From assembly GCA_950295325.1 (NCBI GenBank), contig OX485804.1, positions 60,356,533 to 60,420,532 of the forward strand: 64,000 nt of DNA, in the 5' to 3' direction. This DNA is from Polytrichum commune (lineage: Eukaryota > Streptophyta > Polytrichopsida > Polytrichales > Polytrichaceae). The translations under genes were made by a program, and so were the position numbers. Of this stretch, positions 24,001 to 34,529 are shown piece after piece. Within the stretch, counting starts at the first letter, position 1; every line of letters starts with the position of its first letter. The notes under the pieces were generated by a model. That model ran no database searches. It saw only the letters and a program-made list of their open reading frames with translations, and had not been told where the DNA came from.

Positions 24001-25860
24001 TGCGTGTACACTACTGAGATTTGTTTAGATTGATCGCTCCCACACTATGAGGATTATGGTTGGTATCTTGATTGTCCTAAGGATGCATGTCCGTCAAGTG
24101 AGAAGGCAATCCATCAGATGAATGATACAAAAAATAGATCCTTGTGATACTGTGATTTTGCAAGCACAAATTGTGCAGCTCAAACTCAGAGAGCCAGAAC
24201 CAAAAGAAATAAAACGTCGTAAAAAAAAACAATGGTAATCAGAAATTTTACAACATGAAGAACTGCTTGTTCTTTCTAATGATTTGGATAAGAATACACT
24301 TGGAGGCAAAAGTTCAAAATCTGGATGCACCTATGACGCTATTCATCGTGCGCCAATGAATGTTTTGATGAAATAATTATTCATACTCAAGAACTTTCTC
24401 ACGCTCTCTTTTATTCGATCTACTGCTATCAAGAACAAGTATGAAGGGGTGGATGTAGGCCCTCCTGAGTGGATCCAATGGCGGGCATTTATTGAAAATG
24501 TAAGTAATTTTGATTTTGTATTTTTCTTTTGTTCTTACTTTCATTTAGATTTAATTTTGTTTCTTATTCTTATATTGTGATGTGTTGTGGTATTTTAATT
24601 CAATGACAATCAGGAATTTTATGTCATAGGAAGTCCGACTCCCTTTGCCGTTGACTTGGTTATTCTTCAATTTCTAGACGGTCTTGACTTCAACCTTTGC
24701 AATAGACTTGCTGAAATTCGTTTATGAAATAAATATGACAATAACTGGATGATTACAACAATGTCCTTGTGCAAGTCCATCTTATTAGACGATGGCATCC
24801 TCATTGTATTTTCTGCTATCGATATGCAAACCAAGAAGGTTTTGAATTCAACCTTACACAACGCCAATATGAAAGTTCTTAGGACTTTTAGTTGCATGAA
24901 TTCATACATGGTTTTCAAGGATCCGGAGTGTCCACCTTACACCATAAGTATAACACATCACAATTGTTTTTATGTAATTATTTTGGTGGTATTTGTATTG
25001 TATATAGTTTTAACACAATTTACATTTTTTTTTTGTAGACTCCGGCATTTATGGCTCATGTCTTGGTAAGGGATTTTACTACCACAAAATCCACGAGACA
25101 ACCAAAATCCACGTTTTTTGGCACTGGATTGAAAAGCAAAAACCTGCTTTTCAATTTTGTAGATGAAAAAAACATGTTTATTCAAAAATCGGGAAGACAT
25201 TGGAGGGGGCCATATAAAAAATCGCCGCGTTTTTTTCAAGACCTTATTGGATTTTTACACTGACAAATGGACATGTTGTTGATTTGACATGTTCCACTGG
25301 ATCTTCTATCTTGGCAACACGCGCATGTAGCAGACATCTTCTTGCATTTGAGGATGATGATGACATGTTTGAGCACATATTGAAACCACTTTTTGGAAAA
25401 GGATTTGAAAGAGGGGTGATCTAAGGAGAATATTCAAGATCTTACAAGAGAAGATGATGACCTATCGGATGAAAAAATGCTTCAATTTGAGTGTGAGTAA
25501 GTTTTAATGCAATAATTGTTCATTCAATTCATTCATTTCATACAATTCATTAGTTCATTTTTATTTCTTCAAATTTATATACATATTTGATTGATTTTAT
25601 TTCAGGAATACGAATGGAAAGAGGACATGTCTCCCGTTTTGGGCACATAGACAATTCCTACGAAGTCCAAGCCGTAGCCCGCGTCTCCCAGCATTTGCCG
25701 AGAATGTTGAAATTGCAATGTTAAATATCGAAGATTCGGATCCAAATGAAGAATCTTGCTATAGTTCGAAAATCAATTCGCAATGCATAGGTGTTCAAAT
25801 ATATATATAGATGACGAGGCAAAAGATAGTTTCATGTCCAATGCTACTAGCGATGAATAA
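21086..25860 (+). pseudogene. Broken multi-exon gene with beta-class N4/N6 DNA methylase motifs
   Basis: Plus-strand protein-like blocks are separated by AT-rich introns with good splice signals (for example GTAAGC after 21520, TTTGTAG before 25040, GTAAG near 25499, TTTCAG before 25606). Early blocks include DFDSDEDNDGDNKTYQEKVW (21239), EEVKHHWGLFSVPEILQEKL (23408) and HYEDYGWYLDCPKDAC (24043). Near 24790 ILLDDGILIVFSA resembles the post-catalytic strand of N4/N6 methylases. Near 25215 KSPRFFQDLI matches motif X and, after a one-base frameshift, VVDLTCSTGSS and LLAFEDDDDMF match the AdoMet-binding motif I (usual DPFAGSGT) and its acidic follow-up. Catalytic block before motif I is the beta-class order. 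The DPPY/SPP block is not clear (SPTPFAV near 24630). Stops within blocks indicate a pseudogene or a decayed element gene. Confidence 0.55.
22320..22610. repeat. Degenerate tandem repeat of about 55 bp
   Basis: Five to six diverged units built on GGCTAACTAATAGGAAACTT and TTAAGGCTTCTAGAACCCTT lie within a putative intron of the methylase-like pseudogene. There is no coding signal. Confidence 0.75.
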
Positions 25861-26049
25861 ATATTCGGATTTTATGTTGTTTATCCTTCTCACCCCTCTT
25901 ATTATTAAACCCTAAAATCATCATTTTTTAGGCCAAAATTCCACGGTTATAGGATATTGGTGGCCCTATTACCAAATATTTCACCTTCCTCACCGCTCAC
26001 AAGTTACCGATTATCGCTCACCACTCATTGCTCACCGCTCACAAGATAG

Positions 26050-26700
26050 CACTCCCCATAGGGCAATGCAAGCTATTACATGGACTTTGTGCAATGCCAA
26101 AGTTGGAATTGCCAAACATGGTACCCCTTGCTTCAATGAACAAAGGTAAGAAGAAGGAATTCCACTCCACTAACAATGTGGAGTATGAGTTTTGGTTTTG
26201 CTCTCACAACATCAAGCGTTGTGTGAATGGCAACAAGAACTATGTACTGGACTGGCCTATAGTACCCAACATGTGGCCAAGAAAGATGTGAACTAGGTTG
26301 TTTGAGGAGGAGGTGTTGGTGTTTGAGGATGTTGGTTTCCAATTGCAATAGAGATCACAAAAACAAATGGGAGAGTGCCGGATTCACGGACAAATAATAT
26401 GTTGTTGGAGTCACACCCATTCCATACCCAACTTTTGGAGTGGTCATCAACATCATGTCCAAAGTGGACAACACATACCATGTTACAATTGGTGACATTA
26501 GTCAATGCATGTGTGTGGGCTTCACCAAAATGTCATCTAGAGTTTTGTAAAAGAAAAAGGAAGTGGGTGTACTGCAAGCACATATACTATGTGTTCAAAT
26601 TTCTCTACAAGTGGATTTTGAGAACGTCAAGTTCATTCATGCTCCAACCTACACATACAACAAGGTCATGTGTCTTCTTGAGCTTGCTAGTGTGGTTGCA
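26050..26700 (+). pseudogene. Transposase C-terminal fragment, possible SWIM zinc finger
   Basis: Plus-strand blocks include LYEWQQEL-like sequence near 26220 (read CEWQQELCTGLAYSTQHVAK) and, after frame changes, SPKCHLEFCKRKRKWVYCKH followed by IYYVFKFL (26519-26607). A Cys-rich stretch ending CxH before a hydrophobic helix is what SWIM fingers of Mutator/FAR1-type transposases look like. Stops and shifts show decay. It may be the missing C-terminus of the Mutator-like relics upstream. The assignment is tentative. Confidence 0.35.
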
Positions 26701-26759
26701 CATGAGTAGGCATGTTAGTCATTGTTTCAAACTAGTATTCATAAATGTCAGTTTATGAC

Positions 26760-27528
26760 AATATATGATTTCTTCTTCACTATGGCGGAATTCAATTATG
26801 GTTGCAAAATATTATGATAAACACAACATTTGATTGTTACGAATTACAAAATTCCATGATAATACATGTCATTTCACACACTCTGCATGTCATAAATTGC
26901 CCAAACATTGGTCGAGATTCCATTTCGTAAGCCTATACCCATGTCAATTTGGCTAGCGTCTTCGTTATTCTTCACAATTCATTGCTTATTATTCATAAAT
27001 TACTTCTCACCACTCATGTCTTAGCTTCCCTCAGTGCCACATTACGGCCTCATACCTTCCATAAGGTTCAAGGATATTATAATTTTTGTAGGTGTCATGT
27101 ACCAATAAGTGTAAAAATGTGATTCATCATGTGTACTGCTTATGATTATATTTGCCAAACAACTTAGGCTTCTGTGTGGATGCAACAAGGATGTATATTT
27201 TTGTACTTTCCATCTTTTCCTTATTAAAATATCATCAAGATTCATAGTACGTTGTGAGGGAAAAGACAAGAAAAATTTAGAACTTTTTCAACTTTTGGAA
27301 TGACAATGTAGACTGTCCACATTGACATCAATATTCAACTAGTAGGTAAAAGGTAATGAGTGTTGTATATTAAGAGAGTATCTTTCATTCATTCCTAAAC
27401 TTTAGACTGCTTCTTATGATAAAAAATTCTCATTCTTGTTGATTTGACATAAGAATTAACTTCAAAGACCCAAAAGTAGTCTAGGGCAATCCATCGGGAT
27501 GAGTTAAGTACATACATATGAGGTTTTA
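26760..27528. other. No recognisable gene
   Basis: AT-rich sequence. Open frames are short and without motifs; no repeats are evident. Confidence 0.5.
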
Positions 27529-27901
27529 GGGCCGGTTTACACTACGGTGGAGAAGGCCTCCGGTCGGTCAAGAATGCTTGGCCAAGACATGGTTATATGA
27601 GGCAAATGGTGGATGTGCCGGAGAAGAATTAAAGGCAATAAAATATTGTTATTGAGTTGGGCTTCTCCGGCCTCTTGAGGCCGGACAAGAAACTCCTCCT
27701 CCGGAGAAGCCCAACTCCAAAAAGTGCCGCCATGTAGGCGGCCATGTCATTTTATCATCCATGAGAAAAGTTCACCACCATTGTTTTCTTCACCTAGTGT
27801 AAACACCCACCGGTCAAGAGTTGCATTTTCGACCAATCACAATTGAGAAACATCCTTTTTTCATGACCGGTGGACTTCTCCACCGTAGTGTAAACCGGCC
27901 C
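27529..27901. mobile_element. PIF/Harbinger-like MITE
   Basis: This 373-bp element has perfect terminal inverted repeats of 27 bp starting GGGCCGGTTTACACTACGG and a TTA duplication (27526-27528 and 27902-27904), the target preference of PIF/Harbinger elements. A second, internal inverted repeat (GAGTTGGGCTTCTCCGG and its complement, about 27654-27720) makes a nested hairpin in the centre. There is no coding capacity. The intact ends suggest recent activity. Confidence 0.92.
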
Positions 27902-28009
27902 TTAATATACATTACTCTATGAAGGTGATGATGATTATGGGATTTTGCATGTTAATAACTTGTATAGATTATAAAGAGAATCTTTCCTACATGTTAAGAT
28001 AATTTACTT

Positions 28010-29690
28010 TAATGAGGAGGTTAGAAGATGGATTGTTGTTTATGCATGAGTAACTCACACAAATATTGATGGAAATACGAAGGGCTCTTTTGTCACATTT
28101 GAAGAATATTACTTCATGAGGGTTACGAGATAAATTGGTATTTCATGCATGAGTAAGTTACACAAATGTTAGAGGTAACACAAAGAGATTATTTGTCACA
28201 TTGAATAGAAATTACTCTATGAGATTTATGGGATAAATCATAATTTATACATGAGTAACTTACACAAAGTTGGAGTAACATAAAATGTCTTTTGTTACAT
28301 GTGAAGAAAAATTCGCTCTTTGAGGGTTATGTGATGAACTGTAGATTCATATATAAGTAACTTACACAAACGTTGAGGGTGACCAAAAAGTTTTTTAAAA
28401 AAAGTTTTAAAAAAATAAATTCAAATGCAAAGAAAAGTTCACTCTATGCCCAGGGGGTGGACTCTTCATACCATACTCAAACCAATGTGAGTGTAAGAAG
28501 GGCATGTATTATTTGAGGCATTTGTGTACACAATATACACAAGGGAGAGGTATAAATTTTATTTATTATGTACATCCAAAAAGGCTATTAATTTTTTTGA
28601 AGTAAAGGTAGATGTGCAAAAGACGGCCCTGAGGTTTAGAGAACAAATTGACAATAGATGTGTTAGTTTCATCCAATTCATATTTTCAGCTATTGTTGTC
28701 ATTGGTCATAATCCTAAATGACTACCATGTATGTTCTTGTTAGGGCATGCATTTGGGTTTTAGGTTTTTAATATTTACATACTAGAGGCTCTTAGAGCGT
28801 TCATGGGCTTCCTTGAGTTTTTCTCTCTTGATTGTGGCTAACTTATTGTGCTCTTGTCTTTGTTTGTTTGATACAATTGTTGAGTTGCATACTATGGATG
28901 TAAAAATGTTCAATGACTTTCTCGTTGAAAAGTGAAAGTGAAATTTATGTGTATTAAAGGCTTATTTTATTATTTTATATGTTTTATATATCCAGTGGAG
29001 ACATTTATCACATTAAATATGAAAACTTAGTATAAATATATGAGTCCATTTTCTAGCATGCCCCTTAGTACATATACATTTATTTTGCTCTATAAACTTC
29101 ACGTATGTAGGGGTTTTGATTTCATAGTGACCCACGTATGTCATTTAGGTCTCCAATGAAGAGTCCACCCCCTAGGACTCTAAGATGGTTATGGGATTTC
29201 ATTTGTAAATTCACCCATGAGGAGCTTGGAGGTAACTCAAAGAGATTATGTGTCATACAAAGAAATTACTCCATGAGGCTTATGGATAAGTCCTAAAAAT
29301 GTACATGAGTAACTTACATAAAAGTTGGAGGTACCACAAAGTCTTTCTGTCACATACAAAGAAAATTATTCTATGTTGCTAATGGGATAAATGGTAAATT
29401 TGTCGATGAATAACTTACACAAAAAGGGAGGTAATTTGCCAAAATTAGGTAATATAAAGTGCCTTTTGTTACATACAAAGAAAAAATCTCTCTTTTAAGG
29501 GTTTGGGATAAGTTATAAATTCATCCATGAGTAACATACACGAATGTTAGAGGGAACACAAAATATTCTTTGTTACGTGCGAATAAAATTTTACTTTATG
29601 ATTGCTAAGGAATAAATTGGAAATTTATGCATTCATAACTTACACAAAAGTTGGAGGAACTTAAAGTATTTTTGGTCACATACATGGAAA
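28010..29690. repeat. Degenerate tandem repeat of about 110-120 bp, split by a hAT-like element
   Basis: Units share ATGAGTAACTTACACAAA, then GGTAACACAAAG, TTTGTCACAT and GAAAATTACTCTATGAGG. They run from about 28010 to 28448 and resume from 29177 to about 29690. The interruption is the transposon at 28449-29176, which entered the TTACTCTATGAGG part of a unit. Units are strongly diverged, so the array is old. Confidence 0.75.
28449..29176. mobile_element. Non-autonomous hAT-like element
   Basis: This 728-bp element has near-perfect terminal inverted repeats (CCCAGGGGGTGGACTCTTCA left; CCTAGGGGGTGGACTCTTCA as the right-end reverse complement). It is flanked by ACTCTATG (28441-28448) and ACTCTAAG (29177-29184), an 8-bp duplication with one change, typical of hAT elements. 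It contains a 65-codon open frame (28524-28721) without a recognised domain and no transposase. Confidence 0.85.
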
Positions 29691-29921
29691 ATTAAGTGAT
29701 CATAAATCCACAAACAAGAGGTAAACTACATAAAAAGGACCTTTGAGAGCCAATGAAACTAAAGTTCAAATTAGAAAGCATTGTAAACCAAAACCGGCCA
29801 TTGATTAGAAATTGGAATGGGTGGAACAACCACTAGAGTTTAAAATTTGATGTTAGAAAGAAGCTTCAATCAATGCACTTGTAATCAGACATTAATTAGC
29901 AAGCCCATAATGACCTTCTCA

Positions 29922-29961
29922 AAAGAGCATCAAACCGGGGCGTGCCGGTTTGATGCTCTTT
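29922..29961. repeat. Perfect 17-bp inverted repeat, 6-nt loop
   Basis: The left arm AAAGAGCATCAAACCGG (29922-29938) and its exact complement (29945-29961) are separated by GGCGTG. It stands alone in AT-rich DNA, without the U-run of a terminator. It could be the joined ends of an almost wholly deleted inverted-repeat transposon. Confidence 0.8.
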
Positions 29962-31235
29962 CTAGAGCAAAGGAAGCACTACTTTTGAGTTTAACTTAGG
30001 TTATTTTTTAATTATTTTCTAGGACAAAATTAATGCCAAGTTGTGGTAAAGGTTCTATTCTAGGCTAAATTATGATCTTAACAAATCTAAATAGCTATAA
30101 AGCAACGAGAAAGTTCGTGAGATCAAAAAGATAGTTGCACTTTGTGGAAAAGTCTACCGACATCTGCATTGGAAACCTCTTTGATAACTTTTTGAAGCTA
30201 CTATATTTGATTATTTATCCATTCATTGACCCTTGCTTTGCAAGCTTTTCCCTTCTTGTTGAGGTAATATTATGGGTACTCAAAGGATACCCTCCAAGCA
30301 TTGCTACTTAATGTTATGAATATAAATGCACTGCATTGTTTTTAATGGTTGAGGGGTGCATTTGCGTTGATAAACACTCCCCCCCCCCCTCCTTCCCTCT
30401 TCCTAGTAGTGTGTCTTGTATAATGGGCAACAACAATCATCCAAAGAAAAACTTTTTATTTTTCCTACCCGATCCTCACCGCACATCGGTTGCGATGTAC
30501 ATATAGCTCTTGCAACATTGGTCTTCCTCCTTAGCCATGGAATTTTTTTTTCCTACCACTATGGTCCACCTGCATTGACGTGAACATTGTGCATCTATGA
30601 CAAACTTAATTTTAGCAAATGTGGTTGGCAGCAGAGAAACAAAGCGCGTGCCAATCAAAGCTAATTAGACATAAAACGAAAAGGATCATGCATGTCCGAT
30701 CATCTCTTATGGCATTTGTGGGTCTTCATGGGGATCCACATCTAGTAGTTTTGGCCACTATGAACCTAGAATGTCATTACCCACCAGCTTGGTGAGGTTG
30801 GTGGGGACGCTCTTCAAGCACATGTGGGAGGGTTGAAGGATCATCCATTTTATTTGCAAGTGAGATTCAATGGAGCCAACTGCTGATACTTGCCATTCGA
30901 CTACTTTTTTTATGATATTTAGTGTCACATGCATAATAGTGTCACTTACCCTATTTTGATGCATATGCCAAGGTACACTAATGGTCAACAACTTTACTAT
31001 TAGTGTCAATTCATGACACTTGGTGTTCAAGTGTGCTTACTAATATATTGGCATGAGTAACTACATTAAATATGGTATTTAGTGTCACTTACTATTTGGA
31101 ATTATGCAATGCTATAGTTATATACTGTATATCATATTTGACCAAAAAAATGTTAAATTGGTTGTTTGGACATTATAGAACATCAATAGAAAAAATTTAT
31201 AGCATCGTGTAACTTCAAATAATAAGTGACACTGA
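29962..31235. other. No recognisable gene
   Basis: AT-rich sequence with a C-run near 30380-30388. Short antisense frames only. Confidence 0.5.
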
Positions 31236-31248
31236 ATATCATATCTAG

Positions 31249-31321
31249 AGAGAGAGAGAAGAAACTTCGATCCCCGGAGGGGACTGACGTGAATGAAGTG
31301 TCTGTTCGTTCCACCCCTATT
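31249..31321 (-). mobile_element. 73-bp 5'-truncated copy of the RLE-type LINE, with target duplication
   Basis: On the minus strand this matches the last 60 or so bases of the LINE 3' UTR at 1511-1565 (AACAGACACTT.ATTCACGTC, then the hairpin) and ends in a TTTCTTCTCTCT tail. Perfect 13-bp duplications ATATCATATCTAG lie at 31236-31248 and 31322-31334. The hairpin (31268-31286) keeps its stem although six of its 19 bases differ from the other copy. It shows that retroposition by this family starts at the hairpin end and can abort almost at once. Confidence 0.88.
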
Positions 31322-31334
31322 ATATCATATCTAG

Positions 31335-31899
31335 TGTAGTGCGTAACAATAGTTCCATATTTTTTGGCCCATACCACTAGACTAAATTGTCGTCTCACGC
31401 TTGCTCCGATATCTCCACTATGGTGCCAAATCTTTGCGCACATCATGTTCACGGTCTTGTAATATAAAATCACCTACATAATGGCTACATAGCGAGCACA
31501 CACAACAACACTTGGAACACAAGTTTTGTCTTCAAAAAGTCATGTTGATGAATTAAGTTAGATCATGTTGACAATTAATTAGCAGACATGATGCACTTTG
31601 AGACCCCATGGCATCTAGATTAGACTGTTTGCAAATAGTGTGCTAGTACCCTAGATGACATTCATTGCAGATGCTTTTGATGATCAGGTCGCTGGTTCAG
31701 AGGAACACGCCCCAAGCACTTGACCACCACATGCTCATCAGGATCTACAAAAGGTTATACCGACTCCCCTAGCAGGTGATCAATCGATCATTCATCATTA
31801 TCATCATCATCATCAAATCTGAGTCCAAACCTCTGCCGATGTGCATGTACCTACTGCATGCGGTGGGGTAAAGGATTGTGCAGCTTTAATTAATTACGT
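31335..31899. other. No recognisable gene
   Basis: No open frame or repeat of note apart from a short (ATC)n run at about 31796-31816. Confidence 0.5.
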
Positions 31900-33650
31900 C
31901 TCCACTAGAAGCAATGATGCCGCTAAAGCTTAATGTTCTTGCAGCGTAAACCCTCCGCGTGAAGGTTTAGAGGAAGATTGACTGTCTCAAAGAAGGGATC
32001 ACCGACACTTTGCAGGCTTCTGCTACTCCTTGCTCTGAAGTCTTCTGGTGGCACCCCATTCATTTCAAGTTTTGAAGATGAACTTGATATAAGGAGTATG
32101 TAGGGTAGGGTAGGGTAGGGTAGGCTGTTCTCAAGGTTGTTGATGTGGTGTGCACAAGGCCACCGTGTGCATTCCAAAGTGTTGTTGATGAATCGACTTT
32201 TGTCGTGCTTTGTCGTGCTAGAATCCTAGGTAGGAAACCGCTTGGAGTGGACGGCCTCCTCCCTGCAAAATTTGTGCATCCTCCTCGAAGAGTAGAGGGG
32301 AGCCCTAGGATAGCATAAGTCATTTGGCTTCTGCAACTTGCTCCGAAGTGGTTCGGTGGCACCCCAGTCATTGCCAGGCGGCACCTTGATGTGACAAGCT
32401 GTAGGGTAGGCTGTGCTGCTCAAGCTTGATGCATTCTGGTTGTACGAATGTTGCTGCAAGGCTTCCGAGTCTACGTCTAATTCCATATTGTTTTGGTTTG
32501 AAGCGTATAATCCTAGGTAAGAAACCGCTTGGAGTGGACGTCCTCCTCCCTAGCCTGCAATATTTGTGCATCCTCCTCGAAGAGTGTAGAGGAGTCCTTG
32601 GGAAGCCCTAGGATAGAATAAGTCATTTGGCTTCTTGAACTTGCTCGAAATTGGTTCGGTGGCACCTCATTCATTGCAAGCGGTACCTTTTTATGAGCTT
32701 GACAGAACATGACGCTGTAGTGTAGGCGGGATTGAAGCTTGTTGTGCCAATCGCCCAGTTACAGGCCACCGTTTGTGCAGATGCATTATGGCACAAGGAT
32801 GTTGCAAGGTTTCCGAGCCTGCTAATTCCATAGTGTTGATGAATCAACTGAATCAACTTTGTAGTGTATCATAGGTAGGAAACAGCTTAGAGTCGACGTT
32901 CTCCGTGGAATTTCTGCTCATCCTGGAAGAGGGGAGGGAACCTTGGGATCAAAACCTCGGAAGAACGAACAGCTACCTGTGTAAGTCATTTAGGTGGCAC
33001 CCCATTGCAAGAAGCTGGCATCTTTTTCTTATGAACTTGATACCAGCTGTAGGGGTAGGCTGTGTTAATCAAGCTTGATATCCCAACCGATCATTACAGG
33101 CCACCTTCCTTATCAGATGCATTATAGCACAAGAATGTTTCAATGCTTCCGGGCCTACTTAGAATTCCACTTTGGTCGCGTACTGTAGCGTACTCTAGAT
33201 AGGAAACAGCTTGGGGTACTGGACGTTCTCCCTGCAATTTCTGTTCATCCTGGAAGACTAGTAGAGGAAACTTTCGGATCAAGCCTAGGGAGAATAGTTA
33301 GCTGCATAAGTCATTTCGGTGGCACCTTCTCAATGGACTTGATACATATTATCAGCTGTAGTTGGCTGTGTTCAAGCTTGCTATGCCAATCGCCCATTAT
33401 AGCCACCTTCTTTAGATGCATTCTGGCTCAAGAATGTTGCAAGGCTTCCGAGCCTACTTATTTCATATTGGTTTCAACTTCGTTATGTAGTGGTCTGTAG
33501 GCATTTAGAGTTAGGTGCTTGGAGTGGACGTTCTTCATGCAATTTCTGTTCAGATTACTCGAAGAGTAGAGAAAAGTTCCCGGAACACCAGCATCATTGT
33601 CACTGCTCAAGGTGGGTTTGCAGGTTTCGTTGATTCTGTGTAGAAGATGC
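31900..33650. repeat. Degenerate tandem array, units of about 290-360 bp
   Basis: The marker AGGTAGGAAACCGCTTGGAG (with changes) occurs at about 32227, 32513, 32871, 33190 and 33495. Each time it is followed by a GGACG...GCAATTT.TG..CATCCT..GAAGAG block, TAAGTCATTT.GGTGGCACC and CTGTAGGGTAGGCTGTG. The first unit contains a (GTAGG)n run at 32099-32125. The array ends under 1 kb upstream of the HLH/ACT gene and could affect its promoter. Minus-strand open frames across it repeat with the units and are not genes. Confidence 0.8.
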
Positions 33651-34354
33651 AAGATCGTGGCAGATCTGGGGTTTGATTGTAAATTATGAGTATTTCACCA
33701 GCTCTTGAGCTGCATATTGGATTTTCTTATTCCAAGAATGGTTCGTCGTTCTTATCTGTCGGGAAGAAGTGAGCGTTTCGTATGGATCATAACTCCATAC
33801 CTCGGCCCTCGTGAAAACTCCCCAGACACTGCTTAGGTATATTACAAGCTGAGTCGGCCTTGATAAGGTTGCGTTTATTGTTTCGCTGATCCCTCTCTCA
33901 ACTTGCTCTCGAACAAATCTTCAGGTTCCGAGTAGATTTGAGCCGTGAGGAAAGAAAGATAGATAGCTAGCCAGATTTACAGGCGACAATCTGTCCGAAG
34001 TGGTGGTAACCGATGAATCAATAATCCCGAACCTTGCGGCAAACCTGGAGTACTCTCAAGTGCAACTAATACTGGCCAGAAGCAGGTCTGCAAGCCTCCT
34101 TTGAATTGCCCTCCTGGTAGAAGTTACAGCACTCTTACACAAATGCTTACAACTTGGACAGATTCAGTGACAGTCACCCAAAATCCACGCTTTGAGGCTC
34201 TGTTTAAGTAGCACGCATTGCATTCATTTGAGCATTTCATAAAGAATCGCAGTGAAGATATCTCCATAAACTCATTGCACTATTAGCCCGCTGGACATAC
34301 TTTGCAGAATCACGCGGACTGACTGACTGACAGTACTTCAAAGACACCGACAGG

Positions 34355-34366
34355 CTTATAAATCTT
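34355..34366 (+). promoter_or_regulatory. TATA-box candidate for the HLH/ACT gene
   Basis: CTTATAAATC lies about 170 bp before the chosen start codon at 34530, followed by a C/T-rich leader (TTCTCCAGCTTCTTCTTC), a usual plant arrangement. No other core promoter element is clear. Confidence 0.4.
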
Positions 34367-34529
34367 GCCTTCTCCAGCTTCTTCTTCTGTAGGCCACTTC
34401 AAATTATTCTGATCATCAACTTGTGGACATGATGAATTGTGCAGACAGTGGATGTGATTGCGACGATTAATTCAAAGAGGGCAGCTTGCAGTTCTAATAT
34501 ATTTATCTGTACAGAATTCTTTAACAACT

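Noticed and set aside
32060-32710. Several overlapping minus-strand frames
   Set aside because: They recur with the 300-bp tandem units and share the same text; repeat artefacts.
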